Source of the DNA: Actinokineospora diospyrosa
Lineage (GTDB): Bacteria > Actinomycetota > Actinomycetes > Mycobacteriales > Pseudonocardiaceae
Direction: 5' to 3'
DNA: 64,000 nucleotides
Assembly: GCF_024171925.1 (NCBI RefSeq)
Contig: NZ_JAMTCO010000001.1
Span: 310,001-374,000 of the forward strand
Part shown: in pieces, positions 7,536 to 15,717 of the stretch
How the letters are laid out: each line of letters starts with the position of its first letter
Numbering within the stretch: the stretch's first letter is position 1
The notes under the pieces: model-generated
Told to the model about the DNA's origin: nothing
The model's input: only the letters and a program-made list of their open reading frames with translations
The model's database searches: none
Translations under genes and position numbers: made by a program

Positions 7536-9023
7536 GTGGATGACACGTTGGAGCGGACGGCTTTCCGACGGGCCCAGCGGCGGGTCCCCGACCTGTTCGC
7601 CAGGACCGGCCCACCGCGCACCGTGGTGGTGGTACCCAGCCTGAGCATGGACAGCGCGGGGTTGGTGAAGATCCCCGGCATCGAGCACTACGAGGAACGG
7701 CTGCTGTTCACGCTGCAGCTGCTGCACGAACCCGCGACGCGCGTGGTGTACGTGACCAGCGAACCGGTGGCGCCCGAGGTGGTCGACTACGCGCTGGACC
7801 TGGTGCCGTCGCTGCCGCGCGCGCACGCCAGGGCCCGCTTGACGATGCTCGACTGCGGCAGCCGCGACCCGATCCCGCTGACCGCGAAGATCCTGCGCCA
7901 CCCCGGTGTTCTGGCCCGGCTGCGCGCCTTTTCCCGCGACGACGCGGTTTTGGTGACCTTCACCAGCTCCGGCTTGGAGCGCACCCTCGCCGTGCGGCTC
8001 GGCGTGCCGCTCTACGCGCCGGACCCCGACCTGGCCGAACTGGGCACGAAAACCGGTTCCCGCAGGCTGTTCCTGGACGCGGGGGTACCGGTCGCCGATG
8101 GCGTAGAGGGCTTGCGGGACCTTGGTGACGTCGTCGACGCCCTGGTGTCGTTGCGCCGCGCGGACCCGACGATGGCGCGCGCGATCATCAAGCTCAACGA
8201 GAGCTTCGGCGCGGGCGGGAACGTGATCTTCTCCTTCGCCGACGCGCCGGTGTCCGGTCTGGCGGACTGGGTCCGCCGGGAACTGCCGCGCCGCGCGGTG
8301 TTCGCGACCCCACCGGACGAGTGGGACAACTACCTCGCGCAGGTCGAGGTCATGGGCGCGGTCGTGGAACGGTTGGTGGAGGGTGATGAGGTCACCTCAC
8401 CATCGGCGCAGGTGCTGCTGGGCGTCGGTGGTGGCGTCGGCGTCCTGACCACGCACGACCAAGTGCTCGACGGGCAGATCTTCGCGGGCTGCGCTTTCCC
8501 CGCCCGTGCGGAATACCGGCTGGAGATCCAGGACCTCGCGCTGCGCACCGGGCAGGCACTGGCGTCGCGATCGGTCGTGGGGATCGCGAGTGTCGACTTC
8601 GTGTCCGTCCGCTCGGGTTCCCAGTGGCGGCACTACGCGTTGGAGCTCAACCTCCGCATGGGCGGCGGAACCGCGCCGTACTTCCTGCTGCACGGGCTCG
8701 TCGAGGGCGGATACGACCCGGTGACCGGGCGCTATCTCACGCCGGAAGGCGCTCCCCGCGCGTATTTCGCCACCGACCGGCTCTACCGCGGCGAGTACCG
8801 GGCACTGTCCCCTTCGGACGTCGTGGACACCCTCGTGCGCGAGCGGTTGCACTTCCGCACCGGGACGCGGACCGGCGCGGTGGCCTACATGCTGGGTGGG
8901 CTGGAGATCGGCCGCTTCGGTGTGGTCGTGGTCGAACGGGACACCGCGGCCGCCGAGCGGGGGTACCTCGAGATCGTCCGCGCCATGGACGCGCGGGTGA
9001 GCCGGATCGCCCAAACGGGCTGA
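7536..9023 (+). CDS. ATP-grasp peptide-ligase-like protein (PGM1-related)
   Basis: About 495 residues. The N-terminal half carries TVVVVPSLSMDSAGLVKIPG and FTSSGLERTLAVRLGVPLY. An ATP-grasp module follows with LNESFGAGGN (nucleotide-binding loop) and ends in YALELNLRMGGGTAP, whose E and N would bind Mg-ATP. This matches the ATP-grasp family named after the pheganomycin peptide ligase PGM1; members form amide bonds between carboxylates and amines via acyl-phosphates. The GTG at 7536 was chosen because GAAGGGGG sits 6 bp upstream; an in-frame ATG at 7485 would add 17 residues. It is followed on the same strand by a GCS2-type ligase, a haem-oxygenase-like oxidase and a CDGSH protein. Substrates are unknown. 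Confidence 0.82.
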   Translation: MDDTLERTAFRRAQRRVPDLFARTGPPRTVVVVPSLSMDSAGLVKIPGIEHYEERLLFTLQLLHEPATRVVYVTSEPVAPEVVDYALDLVPSLPRAHARARLTMLDCGSRDPIPLTAKILRHPGVLARLRAFSRDDAVLVTFTSSGLERTLAVRLGVPLYAPDPDLAELGTKTGSRRLFLDAGVPVADGVEGLRDLGDVVDALVSLRRADPTMARAIIKLNESFGAGGNVIFSFADAPVSGLADWVRRELPRRAVFATPPDEWDNYLAQVEVMGAVVERLVEGDEVTSPSAQVLLGVGGGVGVLTTHDQVLDGQIFAGCAFPARAEYRLEIQDLALRTGQALASRSVVGIASVDFVSVRSGSQWRHYALELNLRMGGGTAPYFLLHGLVEGGYDPVTGRYLTPEGAPRAYFATDRLYRGEYRALSPSDVVDTLVRERLHFRTGTRTGAVAYMLGGLEIGRFGVVVVERDTAAAERGYLEIVRAMDARVSRIAQTG

Positions 9024-9111
9024 CTCTGCGCCGATCGGCCCGCCGGTGGTTGATCATGTCGAGATCCGGGTAGCCGCGCCGAAGGCACCCGCGACCCCGC
9101 TGGAGGCACCC

Positions 9112-10239
9112 GTGGTGATCACCTTGCCCGCTCCCGGTCCTGGCGCCACCGACGACCTGAGCGGCCTGACCGTCGGCGTGGAGGAGGAGTTCCTGCTCGT
9201 CGACCCGGACACCGGGTACCCGGTGCCCGCCGCGGCCGACGTGCTGGCCGACCTGCGGGTGGGGCCGTGGACCGGGCAGGCGGAGTTCTTCCCGACCCAG
9301 GTGGAGACGGCCACCGGGGTGTGCACCGAACTCGCCTGCCTCGGCGACGAGCTCACCGGGGCGCGCCGCGCCGTGCGCGAGGCGGCGGTGGCCCACGGGG
9401 TGCTGCCGATGGCCTCCGGGGTGCCGGTCGTGGACGGTCCACCGCCGCCGCGCTCGGACAAGGCGCGCTTCGCCGCCATCCACGAGCGGTTCACCGCCGT
9501 GCTGGAGGACTACCAGGCCTGCGGCTGCCACGTGCACGTCGGCGTGCCCGACCCGGACACCGCCGCCGCCGTGGTCAACCACCTCGCGCCGTGGCTGCCC
9601 ACGCTGCTCGCGCTGTCGGTCAACTCGCCGGTCCGCAGTGGTCGCGACCGGCGGCACGAGAGCCTGCGGCTGCTGGACCAGGCCCGCTTCCCGGGCGCCG
9701 GGTTGCCGCCGTACTTCGCCTCGGGCGCCGACCACGACGAGCAGATCGCCCGGTTGGTCGATTGTGGCGTCATCGTGGACAACCGGATGACGTTCTGGCT
9801 GGCCCGCCGCTCCGCGCACCTGCCGACCGTGGAGGTGCGCGTCGCCGACACGGTGCAACACCCGTGGGAGGCGGTGCTGCAGGCCGCGCTGACCAGGGCC
9901 CTGGTGCGGGTCGCGCTCGACGAGCTGGACCGCGGCCGCGAGGGCCCGCGGCTGGACCCGCAGCTGGGTGCCGCCTCGCTCTGGTCGGCCGCCCGGCACG
10001 GCATCGGCGCCGCCATCGACCCGGTCGCTGGCGTGGCCACCACCGCCCGCGCCCGCATCGACGCCCTCCTGCGGCTGACCGCCCCCGCCCTGCGCGAAAC
10101 CGGCGACTGGGCCTTCACCCGAGCAGCGGTCGACCGCCTGCTCACCAAGGGCACCGGCGCCAGCAGGCAACGCGCCGCGCTGCGCAGGGGCACGCTGATC
10201 GCCGAGGTGACGGGTGTGGGGATCACCGGATCGGGGTAA
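9112..10239 (+). CDS. carboxylate-amine ligase, GCS2 / YbdK family
   Basis: About 375 residues with GLTVGVEEEFLLVD near the N-terminus, the family hallmark, then GQAEFFPTQVE, QACGCHVHVGVPD (metal-binding His pair) and PTVEVRVADT. GCS2 proteins ligate glutamate or another acid to an amine in an ATP-dependent way; true glutathione or mycothiol roles cannot be assumed here. The GTG at 9112 follows GGAGG by 5 bp, so it is preferred over the first possible in-frame start at 9046. Gap to the ATP-grasp gene is about 90 bp and to the oxidase gene 29 bp. Two independent amide-forming enzymes side by side point to assembly of a small peptide-like compound. Confidence 0.88.
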   Translation: MVITLPAPGPGATDDLSGLTVGVEEEFLLVDPDTGYPVPAAADVLADLRVGPWTGQAEFFPTQVETATGVCTELACLGDELTGARRAVREAAVAHGVLPMASGVPVVDGPPPPRSDKARFAAIHERFTAVLEDYQACGCHVHVGVPDPDTAAAVVNHLAPWLPTLLALSVNSPVRSGRDRRHESLRLLDQARFPGAGLPPYFASGADHDEQIARLVDCGVIVDNRMTFWLARRSAHLPTVEVRVADTVQHPWEAVLQAALTRALVRVALDELDRGREGPRLDPQLGAASLWSAARHGIGAAIDPVAGVATTARARIDALLRLTAPALRETGDWAFTRAAVDRLLTKGTGASRQRAALRRGTLIAEVTGVGITGSG

Positions 10240-10268
10240 TCGCCGGGCAGCAGCCCGAAAGGACCCCC

Positions 10269-11240
10269 ATGCACCTGCCCGCTCCCCGCGGCGAGCTCTC
10301 CGCCGCCGTCACCGCCGCGCTCGGCGGCCACCGAGGCGCGCTCCCGCCGGTGCGCGGGGTCGACCCGCACGGCGAGGACCTGACGCTGGCGCTGCACGTG
10401 CTCTACGAACTGCACTACCGCGGGTTCGACGGCGTCGACGAGGGGTTGGAGTGGGACCCCGACCTGCTGCGCCTGCGGGCCGCGCTGGAGCGCCCGTTCC
10501 TGGCGGCGGTGCGCGAGGAGGTCGGCACCGCCGAGGTGGCCGCGGTCGTCGAGGACCTGCTGGTGGAGCGGCTGCCGGGCAGCGGGGTCTCGCACTTCCT
10601 GCGCGAGCGCGGTGAGTGGTGGCACTTCCAGGAGGTGTTCACCCACCGGTCCATCTACCACCTGAAGGAGGCCGACCCGCACGCGTGGGTGATCCCCCGG
10701 CTGCGCGGCCGGGCGAAGGCGGCGCTGGTGGCGGTGGAGTTCGACGAGTACGGCGGGGGCCGCGCCGAGCGGATGCACTCCCGGCTGTTCGCCGACCTGC
10801 TGGACGCCGCCGGTCTCTCCAGCGAGTACCTGCACTACCTCGACGTGGTTCCCGCGCCCGCCCTCGCGACGGTGAACCTCATGTCGATGTTCGGGCTGCA
10901 CCGGTCGCTGCGGGGTGCGCTGGTGGGGCACTTCGCCGCCACCGAGATCACCACCGGGCCCAGCGCGCGCAGGATGGTGAGCGCGTTGCGCAAGCTGTCC
11001 GCGCCGCGGGAGTGCGTCCGGTTCTACACCGAGCACATCGAGGCGGACGCGGTGCACGAGCAGGTGTTGCGGCACGAGGTGATCGGCGGGCTGCTCGAAG
11101 ACGAGCCGCACCTGGCAGGCGATGTCGCGTTCGGACTGATGGCGACGGAGTTGCTCGAGGACAGGCTGTCCAACCACGTGCTGGGAGCCTGGCAGGACGG
11201 CGTCTCGTCGCTGCGTGAGGCGGCTGATGTTCTTGTGTGA
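10269..11240 (+). CDS. iron-containing redox enzyme, haem-oxygenase-like fold (HDO type)
   Basis: 323 residues, mostly helical. Conserved metal-ligand candidates are EFDEYGGGRAERMH (E157/E160/H170) and FYTEHIEADAVHE (H256, E258, D260, H263), the pattern of the Haem_oxygenas_2 / 'iron-containing redox enzyme' family. Characterised members of this scaffold carry out N-oxygenation, desaturation or C-C cleavage on amino acids and lipids using a non-haem diiron centre. AAAGGA precedes the ATG. Its last codon and stop overlap the GTG of the CDGSH gene (GTGA), so oxidase and Fe-S protein are made together. That makes the small Fe-S protein a plausible electron donor. Confidence 0.85.
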   Translation: MHLPAPRGELSAAVTAALGGHRGALPPVRGVDPHGEDLTLALHVLYELHYRGFDGVDEGLEWDPDLLRLRAALERPFLAAVREEVGTAEVAAVVEDLLVERLPGSGVSHFLRERGEWWHFQEVFTHRSIYHLKEADPHAWVIPRLRGRAKAALVAVEFDEYGGGRAERMHSRLFADLLDAAGLSSEYLHYLDVVPAPALATVNLMSMFGLHRSLRGALVGHFAATEITTGPSARRMVSALRKLSAPRECVRFYTEHIEADAVHEQVLRHEVIGGLLEDEPHLAGDVAFGLMATELLEDRLSNHVLGAWQDGVSSLREAADVLV

Positions 11241-11461
11241 AAAGGTTTCCCGTGCCGCTTGGTGAGGTAGACGGGGTTGTGGAAGCAACTGTGCGGGTGA
11301 CGAGCGGACCGGTTCTTGTGGATGGTCCTGTGGTGGTGCACGGCGAGGACGGCTCGGTGGTGCGGTCCGAGCGGTTCGTGACCGCGGTGTGCACGTGTCG
11401 GCGGAGCAAGATCTACCCGTTGTGCGACACCAGCCATCGTGAGGTCCGGCGCGAGGGGTGA
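11237..11461 (+). CDS. CDGSH-type iron-sulfur protein
   Basis: 74 residues. The C-terminal half has CTCRRSKIYPLCDTSH, matching C-x-C-x(n)-C-D-x-S-H, the 3Cys-1His cluster motif of CDGSH proteins, with T in place of G in the signature. This motif holds a redox-active [2Fe-2S] cluster. The gene overlaps the oxidase gene by 4 bp and closes the cassette; a strong hairpin starts 3 bp after the stop. A role as redox partner of the adjacent diiron-type oxidase is inferred from coupling. Confidence 0.88.
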   Translation: MKRFPVPLGEVDGVVEATVRVTSGPVLVDGPVVVHGEDGSVVRSERFVTAVCTCRRSKIYPLCDTSHREVRREG

Positions 11462-11463
11462 AT

Positions 11464-11493
11464 CCCCTGTGCCCCGTTGGCGGGACACAGGGG
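11464..11493. terminator. bidirectional terminator-like hairpin
   Basis: A 13-bp stem with one mismatch (CCCCTGTGCCCCG / CGGGACACAGGGG) and a TTGG loop. It lies in the 41-bp gap between the converging CDGSH (+) and peptidase (-) genes. Confidence 0.75.
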
Positions 11494-11502
11494 CAAGGGG
11501 TG

Positions 11503-13029
11503 CTACGGGAAAAGCGGTTTGTCGGCCTTGCAGCCTGTGGTCGGCAGCACGCCGTTGAGGAGGTAGCGCTCGTAGGTCTTGCCCACGCACGAGATCCCGA
11601 TGGCGCCGTGGCCGTAGTTCGAGACGGGGAGCAGGGCCGAGTTCGGCATCAGCCGGTGCAACGCGCGTGCGCCGCTGATCGGGGTGGACGGGTCGTGGGT
11701 GTTGCTGACGATCAACAGGGGTGCTGAGGTCCGGACCCGCCAGGGGCCTTGGAAGGCGCCGGGGGAGTGGGCGGGCCAGTTGCCGCAGATCGCGCCGAGC
11801 CAGGACCACAACGGACCGAAGTCCGGTGCGGTGCGGTTGGTCCACGCCGCCGAGCGGGTGGCGGCGTCGCGGTCGGTCGGGTTGTCGGTCTCACCGCAGG
11901 CGACGCCCTCGAAGAACGGGCTCACCGGTGCCGCCTTGCTCCGCAACGCCGCCAGCGACGGCGCCGCAACTGCCTTGCGGGCGGTGATGCCCTGGTACAG
12001 CTCCTCGATAAGGTTCGTGAGGAGCGGGTAGAAGTCTGCGGCCGTGAGCGCGCTGTGCGCGAGGCTGACCAGGGTCTGGTAGGTCAGCGGCCCCTCGGCG
12101 GTGGTGAGCGGCCCCTGCTTGGCCCGCTCGACGACGGTGGTCCACTTGTGCAGGGCCGAACCCGAAGCGGCGCACCGGCTCGGGCCGACCCGGTCGCACT
12201 CGGCCAGCGCGCTGGTGAGCGCTTCCCAGGCGCCGTCGGCGCTGTTGATCCGGGCGGTGACGAGGTACCGGGAGTCCGCGCCCTTGCCGGTGCTCCACTG
12301 GACCGGGTCGACCACGCTGTCGACGATCATGTTGCGGATCCGGTTCGGGTACAGCGCGGCGTAGGTGGCGCCGACGATCGATCCGTAGGACAGGCCGTAG
12401 AAGCTGAACGCGCTGTCGCCGACGGCCCGCCGCACCAGTTCCAGGTCGCGGACGGTGTCCGCTGTGGACATGTGCCCGATGATCGGGTTGGCGCCGGTGG
12501 CGCACAGGGCGCGCAGGTAGTCCGCGTAAGCGAGGTGCCCGCGCAACTCCTCCGGACTGGCCGGGAACGGCTCCACCGGCTTGGCGACCTCGGTGGGGCC
12601 ACCCGGCGTCGGTGCGCAGGTGATGGGTTCGGAGCCGCACCCGGCGGTGACGCAGTTGCGCGACCCGGCGATGCCGCGCGGGTCCACCCCGACCACGTCG
12701 TAGCGGGCGGTGACCTTCGTGCCGAGCAGCGCGGCGGCGGTGAGGGTGAAGTCGGCCGCGGAACCGCCGGGTCCGCCGTTGTTGATGAACAGGGTGCCGA
12801 TCTTGCGGCTCTGGTCGCTCGCGGGGAGCTTCGTCGCCCGCAGCGTGATGGTGGGGCCCTTCGGTCGCGCGTGGTCGAGCGGGACCACGATGGCGGCGCA
12901 CTGGAGCACTGTGTCATCCGGACACTGCGCCCACCGCACCTGGACCCCGCGCTCCGCGGCGGCGATGCCTGGTAACGCCATCGCGGCGAGCGTGGCTGTC
13001 GCTAAGACCGCCACTGATCTCTTGAGCAT
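11503..13029 (-). CDS. secreted alpha/beta-hydrolase, tripeptidyl aminopeptidase (Tap/Slp) family
   Basis: 508 residues. A clear signal peptide (KRSVAVLATATLAAMALPGIAAAE) is followed by the family start VRWAQCP..LQCAAIVVPLDHARP. The oxyanion/His-Gly region reads INNGGPGGSAADF, the nucleophile elbow GLSYG, and the C-terminal TAP-like domain contains LLIVSNTHDPSTPISGA (acid residue region) and SNYGHGAI (catalytic His). Such S33 peptidases remove N-terminal tripeptides from secreted or cell-wall-linked proteins. The start ATG is inside a normal Lys/Arg-rich n-region. It is monocistronic, with converging neighbours on the left. Confidence 0.93.
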   Translation of the reverse strand: MLKRSVAVLATATLAAMALPGIAAAERGVQVRWAQCPDDTVLQCAAIVVPLDHARPKGPTITLRATKLPASDQSRKIGTLFINNGGPGGSAADFTLTAAALLGTKVTARYDVVGVDPRGIAGSRNCVTAGCGSEPITCAPTPGGPTEVAKPVEPFPASPEELRGHLAYADYLRALCATGANPIIGHMSTADTVRDLELVRRAVGDSAFSFYGLSYGSIVGATYAALYPNRIRNMIVDSVVDPVQWSTGKGADSRYLVTARINSADGAWEALTSALAECDRVGPSRCAASGSALHKWTTVVERAKQGPLTTAEGPLTYQTLVSLAHSALTAADFYPLLTNLIEELYQGITARKAVAAPSLAALRSKAAPVSPFFEGVACGETDNPTDRDAATRSAAWTNRTAPDFGPLWSWLGAICGNWPAHSPGAFQGPWRVRTSAPLLIVSNTHDPSTPISGARALHRLMPNSALLPVSNYGHGAIGISCVGKTYERYLLNGVLPTTGCKADKPLFP

Positions 13030-13146
13030 GTCGATCCCCTCTATTGGGCTTGACCCACTTCTACGGAAGGTGGGTGTTGCCCGGACTCACGCCCCGGGCT
13101 GGTCCTGCCGTCATCCTGTGGTCGTAAGAGGCGCGATACTGGTCGC

Positions 13147-13524
13147 ATGTCTGAGCGCTGCCCTTGCGGAACAGGTCTCCTCTATGACGAGTGCTGCGGT
13201 CGTGCCCACGCGGGCACACCCGCCGCGACGGCGGAGGCGTTGATGCGATCCCGCTACAGCGCGTTCGCCCTGGGTGACGTCGACTACATCAACCTGACCT
13301 GGCACCCCGACACCCGGCCAGCGGACCTGGCGCTGGACGCCGACCAGCGGTGGACGCACCTGGAAATCGTGTCCACGCAGGGTGGTGGGCCGTTCCACGC
13401 GAAGGGCGTGGTCGAGTTCCGCGCGCATTACCGGCAGAACCGCCAACGCGGTGTCCTGCACGAGCGGAGCCAATTCGTCCGCGACGGCGGGCGGTGGCTT
13501 TACCTTGATGGCGTAATTGCCTGA
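13147..13524 (+). CDS. YchJ-family (UPF0225) SEC-C/NTF2-like protein
   Basis: 125 residues. It begins CPCGTGLLYDECCGRAHAG, the CxCG...CC zinc-knuckle SEC-C-type motif of YchJ proteins, then LMRSRYSAFALGD and the C-terminal QFVRDGGRWLYLDG that marks the family's NTF2-like fold. The biochemical function of YchJ is not established. Length is normal. An intrinsic terminator with a T-run follows directly, so it is monocistronic. Confidence 0.9.
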   Translation: MSERCPCGTGLLYDECCGRAHAGTPAATAEALMRSRYSAFALGDVDYINLTWHPDTRPADLALDADQRWTHLEIVSTQGGGPFHAKGVVEFRAHYRQNRQRGVLHERSQFVRDGGRWLYLDGVIA

Positions 13525-13532
13525 GCGGGTGC

Positions 13533-13557
13533 CATGACACTTTACTGTCATGTTTTT
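13533..13557 (+). terminator. intrinsic terminator
   Basis: A 7-bp perfect stem (CATGACA / TGTCATG), 6-nt loop, then TTTTT. It is the only classic U-tract terminator seen in the window and lies 9 bp after the YchJ stop. Confidence 0.85.
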
Positions 13558-13608
13558 GTCGCGACTTCACCGATTCGCTGCGCGTGAAGATCAGGCATCG
13601 TTGTCCGG

Positions 13609-15717
13609 GTGACTACTGCACGGGTGTTCCTGAGCTACGCCCATGGCGACGAGGCGACCGCCGAGCTCATCGAGGCGGCGCTGCTGGCTCGGGGTGTCCC
13701 GGTGTCGAGGGGGCGCGACCTGACCCTCTTCGACGGCGTCACCGACAAGCTGCGGCAGGCGCTCGACGAGGCCGTGGTGTTCGTTGCCGTTTGTTCGCCG
13801 ACCTACCTCGACCACCACGTCTGCCAGTGGGAGTTCACCAGGGCGCTACTGGCCGCCGAACGGCTGGGCGCGCCCCGCGACCGGGTCGTGGCCGTGGGCT
13901 GCACGGATCCCACCGGACTGGCCGACCTGATCGGCATAGAGGCGGTTGGTGACGCTGTGGTCGGGAAGGTCAAGAAGACGCGTGGAGTGCCTCTAGGTGA
14001 AGGAGGCCTGCCAGAGCGCGTGACGCGACCCCGGCGGTTCGTCGGTGGGTACTCGACACTGTGGGACCTCCACCGCGCTGTTAAGCCTGTCGTTGTCACT
14101 GGAGAGGCTGCGACCGGTAAGACAACCTTCGCTGAGCAGTACGGGGTCCTCTTCCGAACCGCTTACCCCGGTGGCGTCGAGTGGACAGGACTTGACCACC
14201 TCGACCCGCTTGCCTGGTACGCGGCAGACCTAAGGCGCGTCGCGGCGGAGCGCTTCGGTGTCGACCTGGGCGGGCTGGAGTTCGAACAAGCCCGTGACAC
14301 GCTTGCCGACTTGATGACCGTGGCCGGCGTCGACGTCTGCTGGATCATTGACGACGTGCCAGCGGACTTCGACGCGGCGCGGTTGGTCCTACCGTCGCCT
14401 CGCGTGCGGACAGTGCTGACAGCTCGTACCGCGAGCCGCCGGTGGGGCTTCAATGAGATCGCTGTGCCGCCGTTCACGCCCGAGGCCCGCCGTGCGGACG
14501 GCGAGCACGCCCGTGCCGTGTTGGCGTTCGCTGCCGTGCTCGACTCGGTTCCGTTCACCGGTGACCTCTTGGTCGAAGGGGTGGCTCCCGCGTTCGGCTG
14601 CTCTGCGCCGATGCTGGTGGCGCGAGTACTCGACGAACTCGATGGGGTCCTGCACGCCGTCGACAACCCGGGTTGCGCGGGCAGGCAAACCTGGCGGTTG
14701 CACCCGCTGATCGCCGCTGAGGTCCGTCGAGGAACAGACGTAACGACGATGGTGCAGCGAGCCGCGCTCGTCCTAGAGCGGGCCGTGGCCGACCCCAAAG
14801 TCGGGCTGGACACTCTCCGGCACGCGGTCCGGGTCGCGCGCGAGCAGACGTTGCCCGCCCGGACCAGGGAGGCACTACTGCGCGCCGTGGCCGACCGTCT
14901 TGAGGAACGTGGAGACGTCGCCGCGGCTTACACGGTCCGGGTGGCTCTTGGAGACAACCTCACCGCGGCGTGGATGGCACTGGCCGCAGGTGACGCCAAC
15001 GCTGTCCTCGCCAATGTCGCGACGCTCACCGGAGACCCAGTCACGGAGTACCGCGCGCGGTTCCTCCGCGCCGCGGCTCATGACCTCCTCGGCGACCACA
15101 ACTCCGCGAACGCCGTACTAGGCGATAGGGGGATCGAGCCTGTCTGGGTGTCCGAGCCCGAACGCGGTCGTATGGCGTTGATTCGGGTAAGAGCTCTACG
15201 ACTGCGCGGCCAGCACTGGCTGGCACGCGATCTCGTAGAGGAACTGCTCCCCAGGATCCAGCGCATGACCCCGGGACTGACACACCGTGGCGAATGGTCA
15301 GTGGCAGCGGTAGAGCACGCTCACCTCTTGCTGCTCACCGGGAGCGTTGACGCTGCCCGGGAGAAGGCAGAGGAGATCGTGAACGCGTTCACCGCCGCAG
15401 GACTATCCCGGCACCGGCTGGCGCTAGAGGCCAACGCGATCGCCATTGAAGCCACAGCAGACGCCCAGGCCGCGTGTCGCGCCGCTGACCAGGTGGAGCG
15501 CTGGTACGGCCGCACCGACCCGCTCACCACCCGCCTACGTGACCTCTGTGGCCGTTTGTCGCCACGACCGGAACCCGAGGAACCCACCCAGCCGCGGTGG
15601 TCGCGCGCATTGCGCGCCTTCCTCGGCCGGGACACCGGCCGCCGTCGGCAGCGGCCGGTGGTGTTCGGTCAGGACTCCGTGCTCGCCCAGGAGGTGGGCG
15701 CCCACCCGATCCCGTAA
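13609..15717 (+). CDS. TIR-domain STAND NTPase (TIR-NB-ARC-TPR-like), candidate antiphage/NLR protein
   Basis: 702 residues. Residues 1-125 form a TIR domain: RVFLSYAHGD at the start and SPTYLDHHVCQWEFTRAL at 63-80, where E75 sits at the catalytic Glu position of NAD-cleaving TIRs. A STAND NTPase follows with Walker A GEAATGKTT (165-173), Walker B WIIDDVP (245-251) and RVRTVLTARTASRRW as the sensor-1-like R motif. The C-terminal half, about 400-650, is alpha-helical and TPR-like (repeated AAA..RAAAHDLLGDH, LRGQHWLARDLVEELL). Architecture is that of NLR-like immune proteins in which sensing oligomerises the STAND domain and activates the TIR NADase. The start GTG is at 13609. The 3' end overlaps the converging gene by 49 bp. 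The defence role is an inference. Confidence 0.85.
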   Translation: MTTARVFLSYAHGDEATAELIEAALLARGVPVSRGRDLTLFDGVTDKLRQALDEAVVFVAVCSPTYLDHHVCQWEFTRALLAAERLGAPRDRVVAVGCTDPTGLADLIGIEAVGDAVVGKVKKTRGVPLGEGGLPERVTRPRRFVGGYSTLWDLHRAVKPVVVTGEAATGKTTFAEQYGVLFRTAYPGGVEWTGLDHLDPLAWYAADLRRVAAERFGVDLGGLEFEQARDTLADLMTVAGVDVCWIIDDVPADFDAARLVLPSPRVRTVLTARTASRRWGFNEIAVPPFTPEARRADGEHARAVLAFAAVLDSVPFTGDLLVEGVAPAFGCSAPMLVARVLDELDGVLHAVDNPGCAGRQTWRLHPLIAAEVRRGTDVTTMVQRAALVLERAVADPKVGLDTLRHAVRVAREQTLPARTREALLRAVADRLEERGDVAAAYTVRVALGDNLTAAWMALAAGDANAVLANVATLTGDPVTEYRARFLRAAAHDLLGDHNSANAVLGDRGIEPVWVSEPERGRMALIRVRALRLRGQHWLARDLVEELLPRIQRMTPGLTHRGEWSVAAVEHAHLLLLTGSVDAAREKAEEIVNAFTAAGLSRHRLALEANAIAIEATADAQAACRAADQVERWYGRTDPLTTRLRDLCGRLSPRPEPEEPTQPRWSRALRAFLGRDTGRRRQRPVVFGQDSVLAQEVGAHPIP

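Noticed and set aside
9046-9111. Upstream start for the GCS2-type ligase
   Set aside because: It has no SD and adds a Pro/Ala-rich stretch; GTG 9112 has GGAGG at good spacing.
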